Counted from the first letter of the stretch, positions 45,711 to 59,880 are shown. The stretch is DNA of 64,000 nucleotides from Micropterus salmoides (GCF_014851395.1 NW_024040707.1:18594457-18658456); one strand, 5' to 3'. Notes: a model not told the origin generated them from the letters alone. Translations and numbers: made by a program.

Positions 45711-47084
45711 TAAGTATGAGAGAAAACGCAAAATGGCAGACAACCAGGGGGGAAGAAAACGGATGATGGGGTCCCAGAGAAGTGATAAAGATGTCCAAGG
45801 GACCAAGAACAAGATATTTAAAAGCCTGTGGTTAAAAAGGTGAACCCTTTACACACCACAGTGTTTAAGGAAACACACACAAAAATCTGGATGTCTCAGA
45901 TTTGTGGTGGCATACTACAAAAAACACAAGTTATTTGTCTGGTTCACCTTTGTTGACTCTGTTGTCTTCTAGTTCAATTTAATTTTCAGCATCAAACAGA
46001 AACCATGACTGGCACTGAAAGGGCTGTTGTGAAAGCGGAGCTTATTAAAAGTATGCTGAAACGAGGGCCGGTGTCAAATTCAGCTAATTTAGGAGGGAGT
46101 GGAGGTATTGTTTGTTGTCTTGGATGAAGTATGCTTTACAGTTTTCTTACAGATTAAGAATCTTCTTTCAAGTCCCCCCTACAAAGCACAGGATTTCACT
46201 TCATGTGGACGTCTCACTTAATGCCAAGTGACAAAAGTTCATCACAGATCTTTTCCTGACACAATCATCTTAAATCCCCACTTTTGTCTTGTTTCCACTG
46301 TCCACATTAAAAAGGTGCCGTTTTCGGGGAACAAATAACACTTTTGTCAGCCTGCATGGGCTGTTGATAGATTTCTCCTGTGACTATATCTGCATCTGGA
46401 AAGCAAAAAGAGCAAAAATACTCAATAACTGATTTGTCCTTATTTACTCCTTATTTACTACTATTGTCATAAATTAACTATAATATAACTGCATTAATTC
46501 AAAGACAATGATAAAGATCAGGACAAAATAATAGTTTCTAAAATAAAGATGGTAACGATGTGCTCTATTAATAAGCCAAATAATGATGAATATAAATGTT
46601 TTTTAAAGGTGATACTTGTAAATTACAATTATGGTCATTCTCTACAATGCGTCATGTTTGTCCTTAAATTTAAAACTGAACCTAAAAACTCACCATCTGC
46701 TCTTTATAATCCAAAAAATGTTTCTCTAGGATAAAATTCTTTGTTGATCAGTTCAGCCCGCCGTCCCACCAAAATGACTGAAGGACTTTGGACCGCTGGA
46801 GTGCCAAACGGAGAGAGCCGACGGGTGCGCAGGAGATGACAGGAAAGTGACGAGAGTTTCTTAATCAGCGCTTAATCCCCTCTTTTCTTTCCAGGTAGAA
46901 AATAGAGAGCAGATGGCTAACTTCGGAGGAAATGAAGCCCAGAAAATACCTGCTAGAACACTTTTTGACACAAGTCCAAATGAGGGAAGCAAGGCAATCT
47001 GACGCTCCTATTCAGAGTGACTGTCCACTGTATCGCTTATCGCAGTGTTTGGTCCATGGGTAGTCCTAGTCGACACCTGTTAGA

Positions 47085-47118
<34 letters not shown>

Positions 47119-47140
47119 GCTGCTCGCTCTCTCGCTCTCT
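47085..47140. repeat. CT-rich microsatellite
   Basis: CT dinucleotides interrupted by gt, gc and g; it ends the GC-richer block 1.5 kb upstream of c1ql4. Confidence 0.85.
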
Positions 47141-50080
47141 TACTTGATCATACCAGCAATTTTATTTTGCTTCTCAGTCTCTAATAAAAAAAACTGTAGA
47201 CCACAGCCAGATTTAGCTATATTGAAATGGATTGGCAACCTAAACTGAGGGCTAACATCCATTGAAGATTTTTTATTGTATTTTACAATAAACAGTGTGG
47301 TAAAATACATAAAAATACAATAAAAATATTAATCATATATTATTATTTGTGAGCCAAATTCAAATGGTATCCTAAATATATTTCACTGTAAACCGATAAA
47401 AATGGGGGCTGGATGATGCCTCCCATCTGTGTCTTGTTAGCCTGACATTCACCTGTTGTCCGAGGCACACTGGTTGCAAGCAAAATGTTTGATAAAGTGT
47501 TGCAAAACGAAGGCAGATGTTTTCATCTTCTGTGTGCCAGGAAAAAGGGAGGACAGAGGTGGGTGACTATAAGTAAAAGCTGCCTCAGCATGATGTGTGA
47601 GGAATGGAGAGGAGACACTAAATGTTCCCCAGACCATCGTCTGTGTGTGTGACTCGCATCCCACAGCCATAAAGCCTCATTAGTGAGACACCCTGCCCCA
47701 CACATTGTGCTGCTCTTCTTCCTTTACCTAAAACCTTACACACAAACACATACAATGCCTGCCCTCTGGTGTACACATACACACACACACACACATGCAC
47801 AGACGTAGACATATGTAGGTATACATAGAGAAGGAGTTTTTTAGTTTTAGTAATGGAAGACCGTGTTTTGTACTGAACATTTTCTCACTGTTGTAATGGC
47901 AGTAGGGGAATAATGTGATGCCATTTGGGCTAAAATAGGCTTCCTACAATTTTAGTTACCAGTGTACTGTGTAGTTCACGTGTTGATACCCTTCCACTGC
48001 AGAAACATCCTCATGTCATCATTTCCTTGTGTCACCTGTCTGACAGGCACAATCGCAGATCAGCGTGTTTAAAGTTTAATGGCCGAAGTGGTCGGAGCAA
48101 AGGGAATGGGTCTGCATACAGTATTGATGACTCCCTTTTCATCAACCACCACCTCCTCGACCTCTCTCTCCTCTGATATGATGACCACTGTCTGGCAATG
48201 TAGGGATCATCTGACCTGATCCCACCAGACATGGAGAGCCGGCTTAATCACAGAGTTTAAAGGCGGTTTCCTAAGGATGGGTAGGACTTTGTGGGAAATT
48301 GAGGTGGAGGGCATGAAGAGATGGACTATTTCCATTGGGAAATGTTGGTAAAGCTGAGCAGTGCAGAGACGAGTTAAATGCTGTGTCAGTCCCAGTTAGC
48401 GGGTCACTCAGTGTGGCCCGCTAAAACAGTGCTCAGAGGTCCTAAGCAGCATGGGGTAGTTAATCATTGCCAACAGTCAGAGGCAATATGCTCGGGATTG
48501 GATTTTTAAAGCCTGTTGAAATATTACTGAGATGATTAATATTGAAATATGTGCATGTCTTTCAGCTGTCTGTCTCCCTCTCTCCCTATTCTCTTCTTGA
48601 TTTGGTCCCCTTAGTTCTCACACTCACCTAGGATTTCAACGTTATGCATTATGTTGATGAAATGTGTCTTTTTTATATATATATTTATTCGATGCAACTG
48701 CTTTGTCATGTCGTTTGCTCTTCCCTGTGACTCACTCAGCCTCCACTGTCACCAATAGAAAAAGTGCTATAAGAGAATCAGTGCTGGGCTGTTTGAGTTA
48801 TAAGTTTGTTTAATAATAAATTTCATATATTATGATACACCAAGAATAAATGTCTGCCTTTTGTGCACACGCCTGTATAATTCGAGCTCTAGCTGTTCTC
48901 TCTTCTGTTCTGTGTAAACAAGTAAGGAACTTATTTATGGCTACATTAATCATGGCGTATTTCTCTTCTGCTATGGCTAGTTTATCTGCTTAGTCATACT
49001 AATTCTTAAATTCAGCCATTCACAGCATCATTTAAATAACTCTATACTTTTAATATTTTATTTATTTATGAAATGCATGGCACAAACAAACCAAATGTTT
49101 CTTCCAAGCAGAGTATCAATGGCTTGATATACCAGTGTATATGTATATATCACATATCACATACAGGTACTGTATATGTGACAAATTGTGTTTTGTTTTA
49201 GGATAGTGCCACCGCCACACAATCCACACCAGCACAGTGAGTGTGACCAACGCATACAGAACGACATATCGTCCTCACGAGGCACGTAGCTGCCGGAGGG
49301 CCGTCATTCCCAGGGGACCATTGCTCACATCTTCCACAGTTAACGCTGACAGGAATCCAGCTATCATGCTCCCATTTTTTGCCATGTAGATTACTTTCTT
49401 GTAAATCAATTTAGAGGTCACTTGGGGTATAAAGAGGGGATTTAGGGGCAAGTCTGAAACCAGGGAATCTATGAGAACTGTACAGTTGAGGAAACAGATG
49501 CTGTAGAAAGACATCCACACTGCTGTATTTACAGTCATGTCTGTAGAGTAACATGTGAAGATCACTGATACATATGATGCTTGCACTGGGATTGGTCCTT
49601 GAAAATAAGGCCGCTGTGGGATAAGGATAAATCATGCAGTAAAAAGGAAAAGAAATGGAGTTTTTGTCACATTTTTAGCAAGATAATTCAAAGATGAATA
49701 TGAAGTTTGTTTTTTCAGGCCCACTAGTCCGTGCGTCACTTTTTTCATGCACTCTGACATGTAATGCATTATTTTCTCCCTGACTTACCTGAGCATTTGT
49801 GTGTTTACTGTACAGTGAGTATAGATTTGTAAGCAGAGTGCACGGGTGTGAATGTGTCTACATCCTGGTGCCGTGCTGTTTCATTAGGCTCTGATTATGG
49901 GGCCTGATGCAGAGTGACAGTGTGCAGATTGAGTTGCACAGCCACTCTAATTCTCTCTATTAATAACAACCCCTCCACACCGCTGTCCTGAACCACATTT
50001 ATTAATCACAATTTGTCATCTGTCCGATGCTCCACCCTCTCCTTCTCCCTCTCTCTCGCCCTCCATTTCTTTAGTTGTGT

Positions 50081-50109
50081 TCTTCTCCTCCTCCTCCTCC
50101 TCCTCCTCC
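50081..50109. repeat. CTC trinucleotide microsatellite
   Basis: About nine CTC/CTT units inside a pyrimidine-rich stretch. Confidence 0.9.
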
Positions 50110-52749
50110 CTCCCTTTCTCCCAGCAGGGCCAGTTATCCTCTGCACCTCCTCCCCCTCCCACCCCTCACCCCCACTCCTTTCGCCTTCAGCTCAGAGACA
50201 TGGTCCGGCATACAGAGGGATGTTCTCACTCTCCTCCCTTACACACACTCTCCTACTCACTCACTTTAACTGCACTCTACAGGGAGTCTGATTAATCAAA
50301 AGCTCCCCAGCTTTAATTGGCCAAATAACAGTTAACAACTTGGATTGTGTGGACTGTTTTGGTAACACTCTACTGAAGATTTATTATAATAAATTATAAC
50401 AAAACAAACTCGATTTGCAATTACAGAATAGTTATTCTCTTTACTGGCTTTGAAACACACCTACACCTTGGACAATGTAATGGATCATTATAGAGATATG
50501 CAACCATTCACTGAGCTTGCAGTGGCCTTTTTAGAACACATTGATTCTTTGTTTTGCATTAATCCCAACTATCTGGAATTTCTATGCTGGCATTTAGTCA
50601 ATATGTATGCTGGGATATGCACACTGTATTATTGCATTATTGGTGAGAAAATATTCCCATAACAAAAATCACATTTCTGCTCATGTCTCAGTCAAATGGC
50701 CCTTGACCCCAATCAGAAAGATGATTTATGAGGCAGCTAGTCCCCTAGGTCCTGCTCTGCCACTCTAAAATCCAAGCTACGTTATACTTGTTATATTGAC
50801 ACTTTTAGGATATTAATTTACCGAACTTTTCTCCTAGTTTGTTTTCTCCAGGAGTTACGAACATGTTCAGTGAGCCTGATAGTTCACTGCTCTGCAGCAC
50901 ATCTAAAAAGCAATGCTTCCTCTGCCACCAACTCTCCCTCAACCCACCGTTACCCACCACAAACCACAGCCCCCATCACACAGAACCAGGGTCCCTCTAC
51001 TGTTTTCTTTGAGCAGAACGGGTGTTTGGGGGAAACAGAGGCGATTTTCATGTGCAAATGTCAGTCAGTCCGCTCCCAGCAATCACAGGCCTGTCTTCTC
51101 CAGAGATCGGGGCTTGAGACACAGCCTGAATAATTTAGCAGCTCTGTGCCACCATGCTTTAGGGTCGCAACCTTCTAAAGTGATGACAGAAAGACGTTGG
51201 CTGACTTCCCCTCCCATTCACTCCCATTACCACTTATTTACCGTTCCTGATTCCAGGCAGACAAAGCAGAAGGCCACGCTGGGGAAGAAAAATCATTGCT
51301 GCTGTATAAACTGTGTCATAAAGCAGAGCACAACCAAACAATGACATTTTCACAGCATCCCCAAGTCGGTGGCGATCCCCTCCCGTCTCACGCTGTGAAA
51401 TAAACACACCCCGCACACATGATCACCCACGCCAGCAGTGACAGACAAAAGAGGATGATGGACACACACACAGAGAAAAGGTCGAGAAGTGACACACAGC
51501 AGGGACAGATGTCAGAGCGAAAACCCTACCAATATATGAGAGGTGTGGATTAAGATTCAGATAGTGATGGGGGAAAAAACATCCAAATCTTCTATTTCAG
51601 AGGAGAAGAGATTACAGTGATTTTCAAGGTATGACAAGGGATAGCACGGCTACGTAGAGGACAAAGTGATAGAAATTGATCCGTCCTTGCGTACAGACAC
51701 ACTCTACATTTCTATCATTCAGAGGGAGACAGACAGCACTTGGTCTGACAAGGATGGTCATCACTCGTCTGCAGAGAGGCTCTGACAGCAACATGACGAG
51801 GATGAATGGACTGGCCAGCTATCCCAACCAATACACATGCTGTTGGAGAAATGATACATTTATCTGCCTCATAATTTCTTTCAGTCATAATCAAGTCCTT
51901 GAGTTCCCATGTTTACTTATTCTTGCAATCAAGGACTTGTATTTCTAATTTTGCGTATATATGTCTGTATATATATATATAACAATTATCCCCATGTTGT
52001 GACATCTTTATGTCCTGCAGAATTCATCTCCACTGAGAAAACTGGCATTGATCTGTGGTGTTTATATAATGGCACAGGTGGAAATCCAAGAAAACAGAAA
52101 CAGAAAAAACAGCACTGGCTGACTGTAAGCGTCTCCACAGTACAGGAGGATATTACTGGAATATAAGGAAATAGCAGCGTATTGTGTATCAGTGATGCAG
52201 TGGGACGTTCCCATGGAGATGTCCATTCATTAGTCCAGACGGTTGGATGCAAGATCGCTAAGAAACTCTGGGAGGAATGAACAACTCGTCCTTTCTGTCC
52301 TTCTAACCTGTTGTTATGCACCGCAGCAATACAGTCAAGCGAGTCAAACCTGGTTTCCTCAAATTGCATTCATGAAGATTGTCAATGGGAACGTGGTTTG
52401 ACCTTGTGTCATGGGTATGCGTAACAAGGGCAGGCAGAGGGGAAGGGAGGACACAAGAGATCCCTCTGAATTATTGAGAGTGATTATTTGGTGACTTATG
52501 GTTGGTGGCTGTCAGGTACGGCATGATAAATTGTGCCAAGGAAGAATTACACTTTCTCATTTCTCAGCTGTCTATTTATCTGGCTTTCTCTGCCTGACCA
52601 CCCCTTCTGTGCCGTGCACTCATCCCTCTATCTCCTCTGTCCTTGTGCTAGTATGGGCCAGTGTGTGTCCTCAAAAGTCCTGTAACAAAGCAGAATATAT
52701 GATGACTGAAGGGTATGGTAAAGGTATTTTAGCCACGCATGAATGTTAA

Positions 52750-53340
52750 TCTGTCGGTTGGTTGGTTAGTTGTTCGGTCGATCAGTCCACCACTTGAAGT
52801 CCCACTGAAATATCTAAAGAACTATTGGACAGATTCCACTGAAATTTTGAATGCATATCCATGGTCCCCAGAGGATACATCCTATTGACTTCGGTGATCC
52901 CCTGACTTTTTAGCACCACCCTACATCTATTTTAGTTTTTTAGTAAAATCCTTTGAAAAGTATGAGATGGATTGCCATGAAATTTAGGACAGATATTCAG
53001 GTTGCTCTGTGAATAAATCTGATTGACTTTGGTGACCCACTCCTCTTGTTGCACCAGCAGGTCAAAGTGTTCAGTTATCCTGTGGTATAGCTCAACATCT
53101 ACTGGATGGACTGGCACAAATGTTTGGAACGGACCTTCATGGTTTCCAGAGAATGCCTTCTACTGACTATCATGATCCTTTCACTTTTTCTGTACTGCCA
53201 CCATAAAGTTGACAGGTGGTTTTGAGTGGAATGTCTCAATAACTACTGAATGGATTGCCATGAAATTTGGTTCCAACATTTTAGTCCTTCTCTAGATGAT
53301 TTGTGATGATTGATGAGAATCCTCTAGTTCCATCGTAAAG
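52750..53340 (+). repeat. Diverged tandem repeat, period about 140-147 bp, four copies
   Basis: The phrase 'tggattgccatgaaattt' or a variant recurs near 52830, 52968, 53105 and 53251. Each copy is followed by 'catggtccccagagga.. tactgact...gtgatc.cctgact' and 'gccacc' words where they survive. I recognise this as a common dispersed repeat of fish genomes, usually found in such short arrays. No protein-coding function is apparent. Confidence 0.75.
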
Positions 53341-53510
53341 CATAAATTTTAATTTCTAATAATTTCTAAACATCTTTGGTTCATGACTTAATATTTGGAA
53401 AGCTAATGAACAAACCCAAGATGGTGGCAGCAGCCCCTCCTGCTCCTGCTAGCAATGCTAGTTTTTGAATGAATCTTTCTAGCTGCTAATATTTACGTGT
53501 ATATATATAA

Positions 53511-53512
<2 letters not shown>

Positions 53513-53544
<32 letters not shown>
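53513..53544. repeat. TG microsatellite
   Basis: About 16 TG units ending directly at the inverted terminal-repeat-like sequence of the Tc1 remnant. Confidence 0.95.
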
Positions 53545-53546
<2 letters not shown>

Positions 53547-53590
53547 ATAATTTTGTTCAGGATATATGTACATACTGAACAAAATCATAA
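53545..53590. repeat. Inverted pair of Tc1 terminal-like ends
   Basis: Left arm TTATAATTTTGTTCAG (53545-53560), 14-nt spacer, right arm CTGAACAAAATCATAA (53575-53590). Arms match at 15 of 16 positions. The right arm is the start of the Tc1 element; the left arm looks like the end of such an element in the opposite direction. Confidence 0.8.
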
Positions 53591-54205
53591 AAGCAACACT
53601 TTTGTTTTTGCCCCCATTCATCATGAGCTGAACTCAAAGATCTAGCACTTCTCCTTTGCCGAGATAATCCATCCACCTCACAGGTGTTGCATATCAAGAT
53701 GCTGATCAGACAGCATGGGTATTGCACAGGTGTGCCTTAGGCTGGCCACAATGAAAGGCCACTCAGAAATGTTTAGTTCCATCACACAGCACAATGCCAC
53801 AGCTGTCGTAAGTTTTGAGGAAGCGTGCAATTGGCATGCTGACTGCAGGAATGTCCACCAGAGCAGTTGCCCGTGAATTAAATGTTCATTTCTCTACCAT
53901 AAGCTGTCTCCAAAGGCATTTGAGAGATTTTGGCAGTACATCCAAAGTCCCACAACCGCAGACCACGTGTAACCACACCAGCCCAGGATCTCCACATCCA
54001 GCATCTTCACAGGCCACAGGACAGCTGCTGCAACAATCGGGTTGCACAACCAAAGAATTTCTGCACAAACTGTCAGGAACCGTCTCAGGGAAGCTCATCT
54101 ACATGCTCGTCGTCGTCATTGTGGTCTCGATCTGACTTCGCACAGCCATTGAAGAGGAGTGGACCAACATTCCATAGGCCACAATCAACAATTTGTATGT
54201 GCTAT
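53571..54205 (+). mobile_element. Tc1-type DNA transposon remnant
   Basis: The left end (catactgaacaaaatcataaaagcaacacttttg) is the terminal sequence of a well-known Tc1-like family of fish. The untranslated leader and the start and very end of the transposase frame follow, but the middle is missing. The right terminal repeat is not recognisable, so the element is deleted and not mobile by itself. Confidence 0.85.
53812..54170 (+). pseudogene. Tc1 transposase, frameshifted and internally deleted
   Basis: The frame opens with the Tc1 N-terminal helix-turn-helix region (RAIGMLTAGMSTRAVAREL, then HFSTISCLQRHLRDFG). A frameshift near 53945 moves the rest into another frame (NRRPRVTTPAQDLHIQHLH). 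Around 54015 part of the second DNA-binding subdomain is missing. The catalytic DDE core is absent: the sequence jumps near 54140 to the region coding the transposase C-terminus (EEWTNIP-like). Confidence 0.8.
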
Positions 54206-54279
54206 GATTAGTGTATTTAGCCTAGACTATTTCTCTGGAGTTTTGAGGGTGCACCCATAGCCTTATCATACCTTGAATT

Positions 54280-55110
54280 TTTATTTTTTTATTAAACATT
54301 TATTTAACCAGGCAGGACACTTTAGAACAACTTCTTAAGAAGAAACTCAGTGCACACATAGGGTACTTTAATAATCAGTCCCAAATGTCTGAAGATGAAC
54401 ATAGTGGCAAAGAATATACCTGGTTTGATACCTATACATCAACAAATAGGGTTAGTCCAGAAAATTTAGCGGTCTGGAGGTTTGCTTGAACAGGGTAGCC
54501 AGGGTGGAGTCAAATTCCTGGCCTGAATTATTGTGCCAGTCCGCCCTTGGTGGCTATAGACTCTTAGTGTCTTTCCAGTGACAACTTAAGCATTTGGCTG
54601 ACAGAATCAGGACCAATGTGCCAAGACACTATACATTTATTTATTCATTTTTTCAGAAACAAAATGATTCAGTGGGAACATGGAGATGCTTGAAAACATG
54701 AGTTTTCAGTAAATGATGGATGACGGGGTGTGACTCTTATTTTCAGACCAGAGAGGGAAGGTCATTCTACCTTTGGGGACCCAGCAGGGAGAAGAGTGGT
54801 GACCAGGGAAAGAAGAGCTAAATGTCTGGAAGTGGCTGGTGCACACAGAGGTATGAGAGTGCAGGCTCTCAGACCAGCATCAGGTTTTTAATCTAAGAAG
54901 TGTTTTGGAGGCAGTAGGAGGAGGGAGTTGCAAGGGAAATAATTAACGCTTGAACATGTAGCTGGATTGCATCCTCAGTCTGATGCGTTTCACATTGTAG
55001 GTGGAGTTCACTATAGCGAATAGATAAACTGATGGATGATGAGTGGACACACGGTGCAGGGACAATCTTGACTTTGGTTGGGCCCATTAAAGCTTAGAAG
55101 TCCTCTCTCA
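54280..55110. repeat. Probable interspersed repeat fragment
   Basis: Begins with 'tttattaaacatttatttaaccaggcaggaca', a word common at the edge of fish transposon-derived repeats. Later parts ('gaccagagagggaaggtcattctacctttggggaccca') also read like a dispersed repeat. Family and ends are uncertain. Confidence 0.4.
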
Positions 55111-56439
55111 ATGCATACTAATCTCTCAAGACCATGAAGTTTGGGGTTGTTTAAGACTTGCTTCTTCTTGAATGGCATTGTTTATCTTTTTATTGTGCAC
55201 ATACCAGGAGACCCATTTCCCCATTTCTAATTGACATTCCCTGTTGCATAATGTTTCTAACTGACTGATCAGGTATCAGAGATGGAGTTCTTTGTGTAAA
55301 TGCAGGCTGAATAATTCATACAGGTCTGTCAGAGAGAGAGAGAAGGGGCATTTTAGAAATCAGCTTGCTAGGCCCCTGACCATGAATAATTGATCTAGAC
55401 TGATTAAAATTTGCCGTGATTACCCCTTACCTCCCCAACAGATAAAACACCACACCTGTGTTTGCTGTCTCTTTACTTATTGTCCCCTTTCTCTCCTTCC
55501 TCTCTCTCAAACATCTTTCAGTTCACCACATGCAGTGACTGATACACACTGTTTGTGGTGGAATGTGAGACACTTCCGTATTGTTGCTGTTTCATATTGT
55601 TTCGACTCTTTCATGTGCATTCATAGACATGCTCAAGCAGAATTCTGTTCATTAAATGCTGCGTTTGTATTCAGAAAACAGTATTGCTGCTGCTCTCCAT
55701 GTCCCTGATGAAAAATACAATTAATCTATGCTCTAACTGCTATTCCAAATATTATATCTTGATTAGCTGCTGGTGAAGTGCTGAAAAACACTTCCTCTCC
55801 TCTTCTCCCCTCAGGCAGTAGATTCTGAGATAGCCATAGACTCGGTCTCAAACACAACTGTAATTGTAACAGGCATACTGTCTGATACACTGTAATACTT
55901 GAAGATTCTGTGCTCCCAGCAGAGCCACCTTGAGCTTCTTGTCTCCACTTGCTGCACATTTAAACATTAGATAACACACACGCACACAGACACATAGCAG
56001 GCTCATTCTGCACTGAGATCGCTTCTCACTTCTCTTAACCTTCAAAGTCCAACTAAGGATGGATCTTAGATCTGTGTTCCAGACCCGAAGAAAGAAATAC
56101 GTGACAGAGAGCAACTTGAAGGAGGAGAGAGGCAGGAGCGGGAGGAAGTGTGGGAGAATGACAGCTAATGACAGTAGCTACAAGCTGTGACCTTTAGAGT
56201 GATCACACAAGCATGACGAACCAGGCTCAAGGTGACAGAGAAACGGGCTACTTTGGAAGAGGATGTTAAAGACAACAAAGCGCTGTGTGTCTGCGGTTTA
56301 GCAGCGTGGTGCAGCAGTGGTAATGGAGATGGTGATCAGTAACTGTAATTGTTGTCAGAGAACATTGGTTAACTGTGTGTAAATGTTAGATAATATGCTG
56401 ACTCAGACAGGACAACAGTGTGGAAGAGCAGTAACATTA

Positions 56440-56700
56440 TTTACATTTTTAACCTTTATTTATCCAGGGAAAGTCAAATGTGCACACACAATGATTCACA
56501 TTACCAGTTATAGAATTCTGTTTGCCACTGAGCTGCTTGGGTATTGCGGGCCCTGCTAAAGGGTACGTTGACAGTAGATTTAGAGCAAAAGAGGTTATGT
56601 CATTCATTTTCACCAACTAAATTTTCCAATGTGGACTCAGGATTCAAACCAGAAACCTTGCATCTTCCAAGGACTGCGCGAGTGGTTTCGCATGTTTAAG
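56440..56700. repeat. Second fragment with 'aacctttatttatccagg' edge
   Basis: Contains 'aacctttatttatccagggaaag' and, about 200 bp later, 'ggattcaaaccagaaaccttgcatcttcc'. The pairing resembles a dispersed fish repeat. The first word is related to the one at 54285. Confidence 0.4.
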
Positions 56701-59700
56701 CCCACAACCTGCAAGTAGCATGTGGCCTAGTTTACAATATTGCTGACCATTTTCCAAAGTTTTATTTATTGATTTTCTTCTTTCCAGGCAGCCATTGTTT
56801 TACAACAATATAAATTTTATTTGAAAACATCAATGTGGTGTAGCTTAAGATATACATGAGATGAGATCCTATCCTGATGATGGTGCAACATGAAAAGTCT
56901 AAAATTTGATCTTACTATTTTGTCTCATTATAATACATTTCTTGTCAATTTAACTAACAGTTCCCTCTGGACCAAACCTTATGGTGGCACTACAGAAAAA
57001 GGTGGGGGATTATTAGAGTCATTAGGATTCATCATTTGAAGAGCATGAATGGCTATACAATGGCTATATAGGTGGTGGACCAACCACTAACCAATCAGAC
57101 TGTCATATCCATACAGGATTAAAACACCAACCAACATTTGTTTCTTGGGAGTTGCCAGCTGAGAGGGCAAACCCTTGATGGAGAACAGGAACTAACATTT
57201 TCCTTTACACTCTATCCATGTTGCTTCTTATTTTCCCCCTTGAATTAGATTTTCTGACACCAACATTCAAATCTCAAATGTGTGATGAATGCACTTATGA
57301 GGAGAGCTATGGAATTGGTTCCAGCTGCATGTAAAGTTAAGTTAATTTTCAAACTTTGAGAATGCACAACAGGTCAGCGTGTCCATTCAAATTTTATCAA
57401 ATTAAAATTAGAGTCTGCCAACTCTTCTCCAGCATGCCAAGCTTTATTCAACTAATGTTGCCTTCATTAGGGTTAGTAACTTTTTGCAAGTAGATTTTTC
57501 ATTCTGTACTGAAATGAATAAACCCCAGTTGCAATCTGCAAGGTAGGAAATTAAAAATAAAAAAAACCACACACAGGTTCTTGTGTTCAGTTGATCCACT
57601 TAGTAAGGGACATCTCACACTAGGTTATATTTAGGTCAAAATATGAGACTATCAAGTAACTACACAGCGCCCTCCCTGGTCATCTGTACTCTAAGGTCCA
57701 ATCTGGAAATCGGCAGTCCACACTGTAGGCCAATTGATCTACAGGTTTTTAAAAACTGAGGGAGGGGAGAGGAAAAAGAAGGTGTACTGGGAAGATGTGT
57801 CCAGTTCAGGTCCCTGGTGGAGGTTTTCAAGTGGCAGGGCGCTCTGTCTGTCCTGTCAGCCCTGAGCAAACACCCCATCCTAAAAAGGAAGAAGGGAAAA
57901 AAACTCCCAGCTAGCATCACACACGGCTGGCCAGGGCCTCACTAGCAGTCCACTTGTCTGCTCTCCCCTCCGCAGAGCCTTCATGAGAGATGGAAGGAAT
58001 ACTAAGAGAGCAGGCATAGATTTTCTGCTGGGGGTGGAGGAAGAGAGGCAAGGCTGTTGGAGGGTGGTGGGGTTGACTGCCCACATCAAATTCCCCTCTT
58101 TTTCTCTCACCCCTCTCCCTTTCTCCTCCTCTCCTTCTCATCTGCCTGGCTCTGGAGGGACCCTCTGTTTGTCAGCCAGGCAGTGGAGCGTCTCCCTCTA
58201 ACCCCACCTCCTGCTTATCTGTCTTTTCCCCTTTCTTTCTCATTTTCTCTCTCCCTCTCTCTCTCCACCTCTCTCTTGTTCTGTTTCCCTTGTCTTTTCA
58301 CAATCCCTGTTTCTTGCTTTCCTCAGGTCTGTTAAAACAGGCTCTTCACTCCTCCTTTAAGGGGGAGCCTATTGATAAAGTGAATAAAGGCCAGAGACAG
58401 AGCAAGATATGATGGCGTTGAAGAGGGTGGTGTAGCTTTGCTCTACCTATGTGCAAAGCAGTGGGAAAGATGATGGGAATTAATTTGCTGCAAAGAAATT
58501 ATTTGGTCATAAATGCATTGTATTACTGCAAGTTGGCGAACAAGAGACAATGAGAGTGACTGGCCTATGCACTGCAATGCGCTGCAGTTGTGTAGTCTCA
58601 TAGTGCACAGGCTTCACATGAACTCTCACTTAAAGGAGAACTCTACTGATTTTACACATCAAAGTCTGTTTACAGATCTTGGGCAGTATAAGTTTTATAA
58701 AGTCTTTTGTGTCTCCAGAGGGAGCTGCGTGAAATCTGATAAATGGCTGGGGTTGAAAACTACAAGTTTAAAAATGAAAGAAAACTGGAGGTGTGGAGTT
58801 AGAAAGAAGTGAGCTTACCAGACCTCTGTCATCTCTGCTTGGGTCTAGCAGCTTGAAGCTACCACTAACATTACACACTCAAACCTCGACAGAACTGTTG
58901 ACAGTTGTGTTGCATTGTGGGTAATGAAGGCACTACGTTTTTAACAAGGAAGAAGAATGCTTGGTATAAAAAACACTTTTGTGCCACAAACAAAATGTAC
59001 TTCACAGTATTACGTGGGAGGCAGAAATCTCAGAGATGGATATCTACAATCCTGGACACATAGAGGAAAGTGAGAAAATGTGTTTTTTTATACAGTAATT
59101 TGGGTAAAACAACACCTTAAAGGTGCAGTCAGTGATGATAATCCAAAACACCTTTTGTCAAATTCAGCAAATACCTCCTCATGGTCTGCTAGCCATCCAT
59201 TCTGTGTGTGTGCTTAAAAAAAATCAGCTGTTTATGCACAGCCCTGGCTTTGTAAATGGCGAACAAACAAAGTTGCTCAGACAGAGCCACACAACACTAT
59301 GCCAGCCAAGCGTGGGTATTCGTGTTCGGCTACTCTCCCTCTTCCACTTGCGCACAAGGCACAGAGCTATACCATGATAGTAATGAAACGTCAATAACAT
59401 CAGAGATACTACCTTGCTAATTTGTCATAAAAATATTTTGCTTGCAATGGCATACCTCACATTCTTTCCTTAGGAATTATACATCTATGCCTGTGTAATG
59501 TTACTCGGCCCGCCTGTGTGCTCTACTGTGGAATTACACTATAGTAAGAAGAAAAACCTAAATAACGTCAGAGATATTAACCTGCAATGTTCTTTTCGTC
59601 CTTGTTTTTTTTAGAATTAAATGTTTCTACCTGTATCACTGACGGTAGAGCATGAGAAACTGATAAGTTACTGGCGATAACAAAACACAGGCTAAGCTAT

Positions 59701-59764
59701 CCCTCTGCTTAGACTTCGGCTTAGATAAGTATTTGGATTCAACACCCATCAACAGCTAAAAATC

Positions 59765-59880
59765 AGAAACAGCTTTACTGCCAAGTAGTTTTTCCACTTA
59801 CAAGGATTTTGCTTTGGTGACTAGGTCTGTAGAAATAGACATATATACAAAATATACAGCTTATACAGAATATTAAAGAC
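59765..59880. repeat. Dispersed fish repeat fragment
   Basis: Carries 'tttactgccaagtagtttttccacttacaaggattttgctttggtga', a wording seen often in teleost intergenic DNA. Only one copy occurs in this window and its ends are unclear. Confidence 0.4.

Larger units (their letters stand above)
45711..53510. other. Region upstream of c1ql4, no gene seen
   Basis: The c1ql4 promoter and leader are expected here. A GC-richer block at 46745-47060 on the gene-strand side is a candidate, next to a CT tract (47085-47140). Further right are AT-rich spacer, a CTC microsatellite at 50081-50109, and the tandem repeat starting at 52750. The open frames at 49275-49586 and 50450-50662 resemble no family I know. 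Confidence 0.45.

Noticed and set aside
49275..49586. 103-codon minus-strand frame ending in a plausible-looking stretch
   Set aside because: No family recognised, no supporting splice signals, and it lies in AT-rich intergenic DNA.
50450..50662. 70-codon frame with aromatic-rich protein-like sequence
   Set aside because: Start and end fit chance expectation in AT-rich DNA; no domain recognised.
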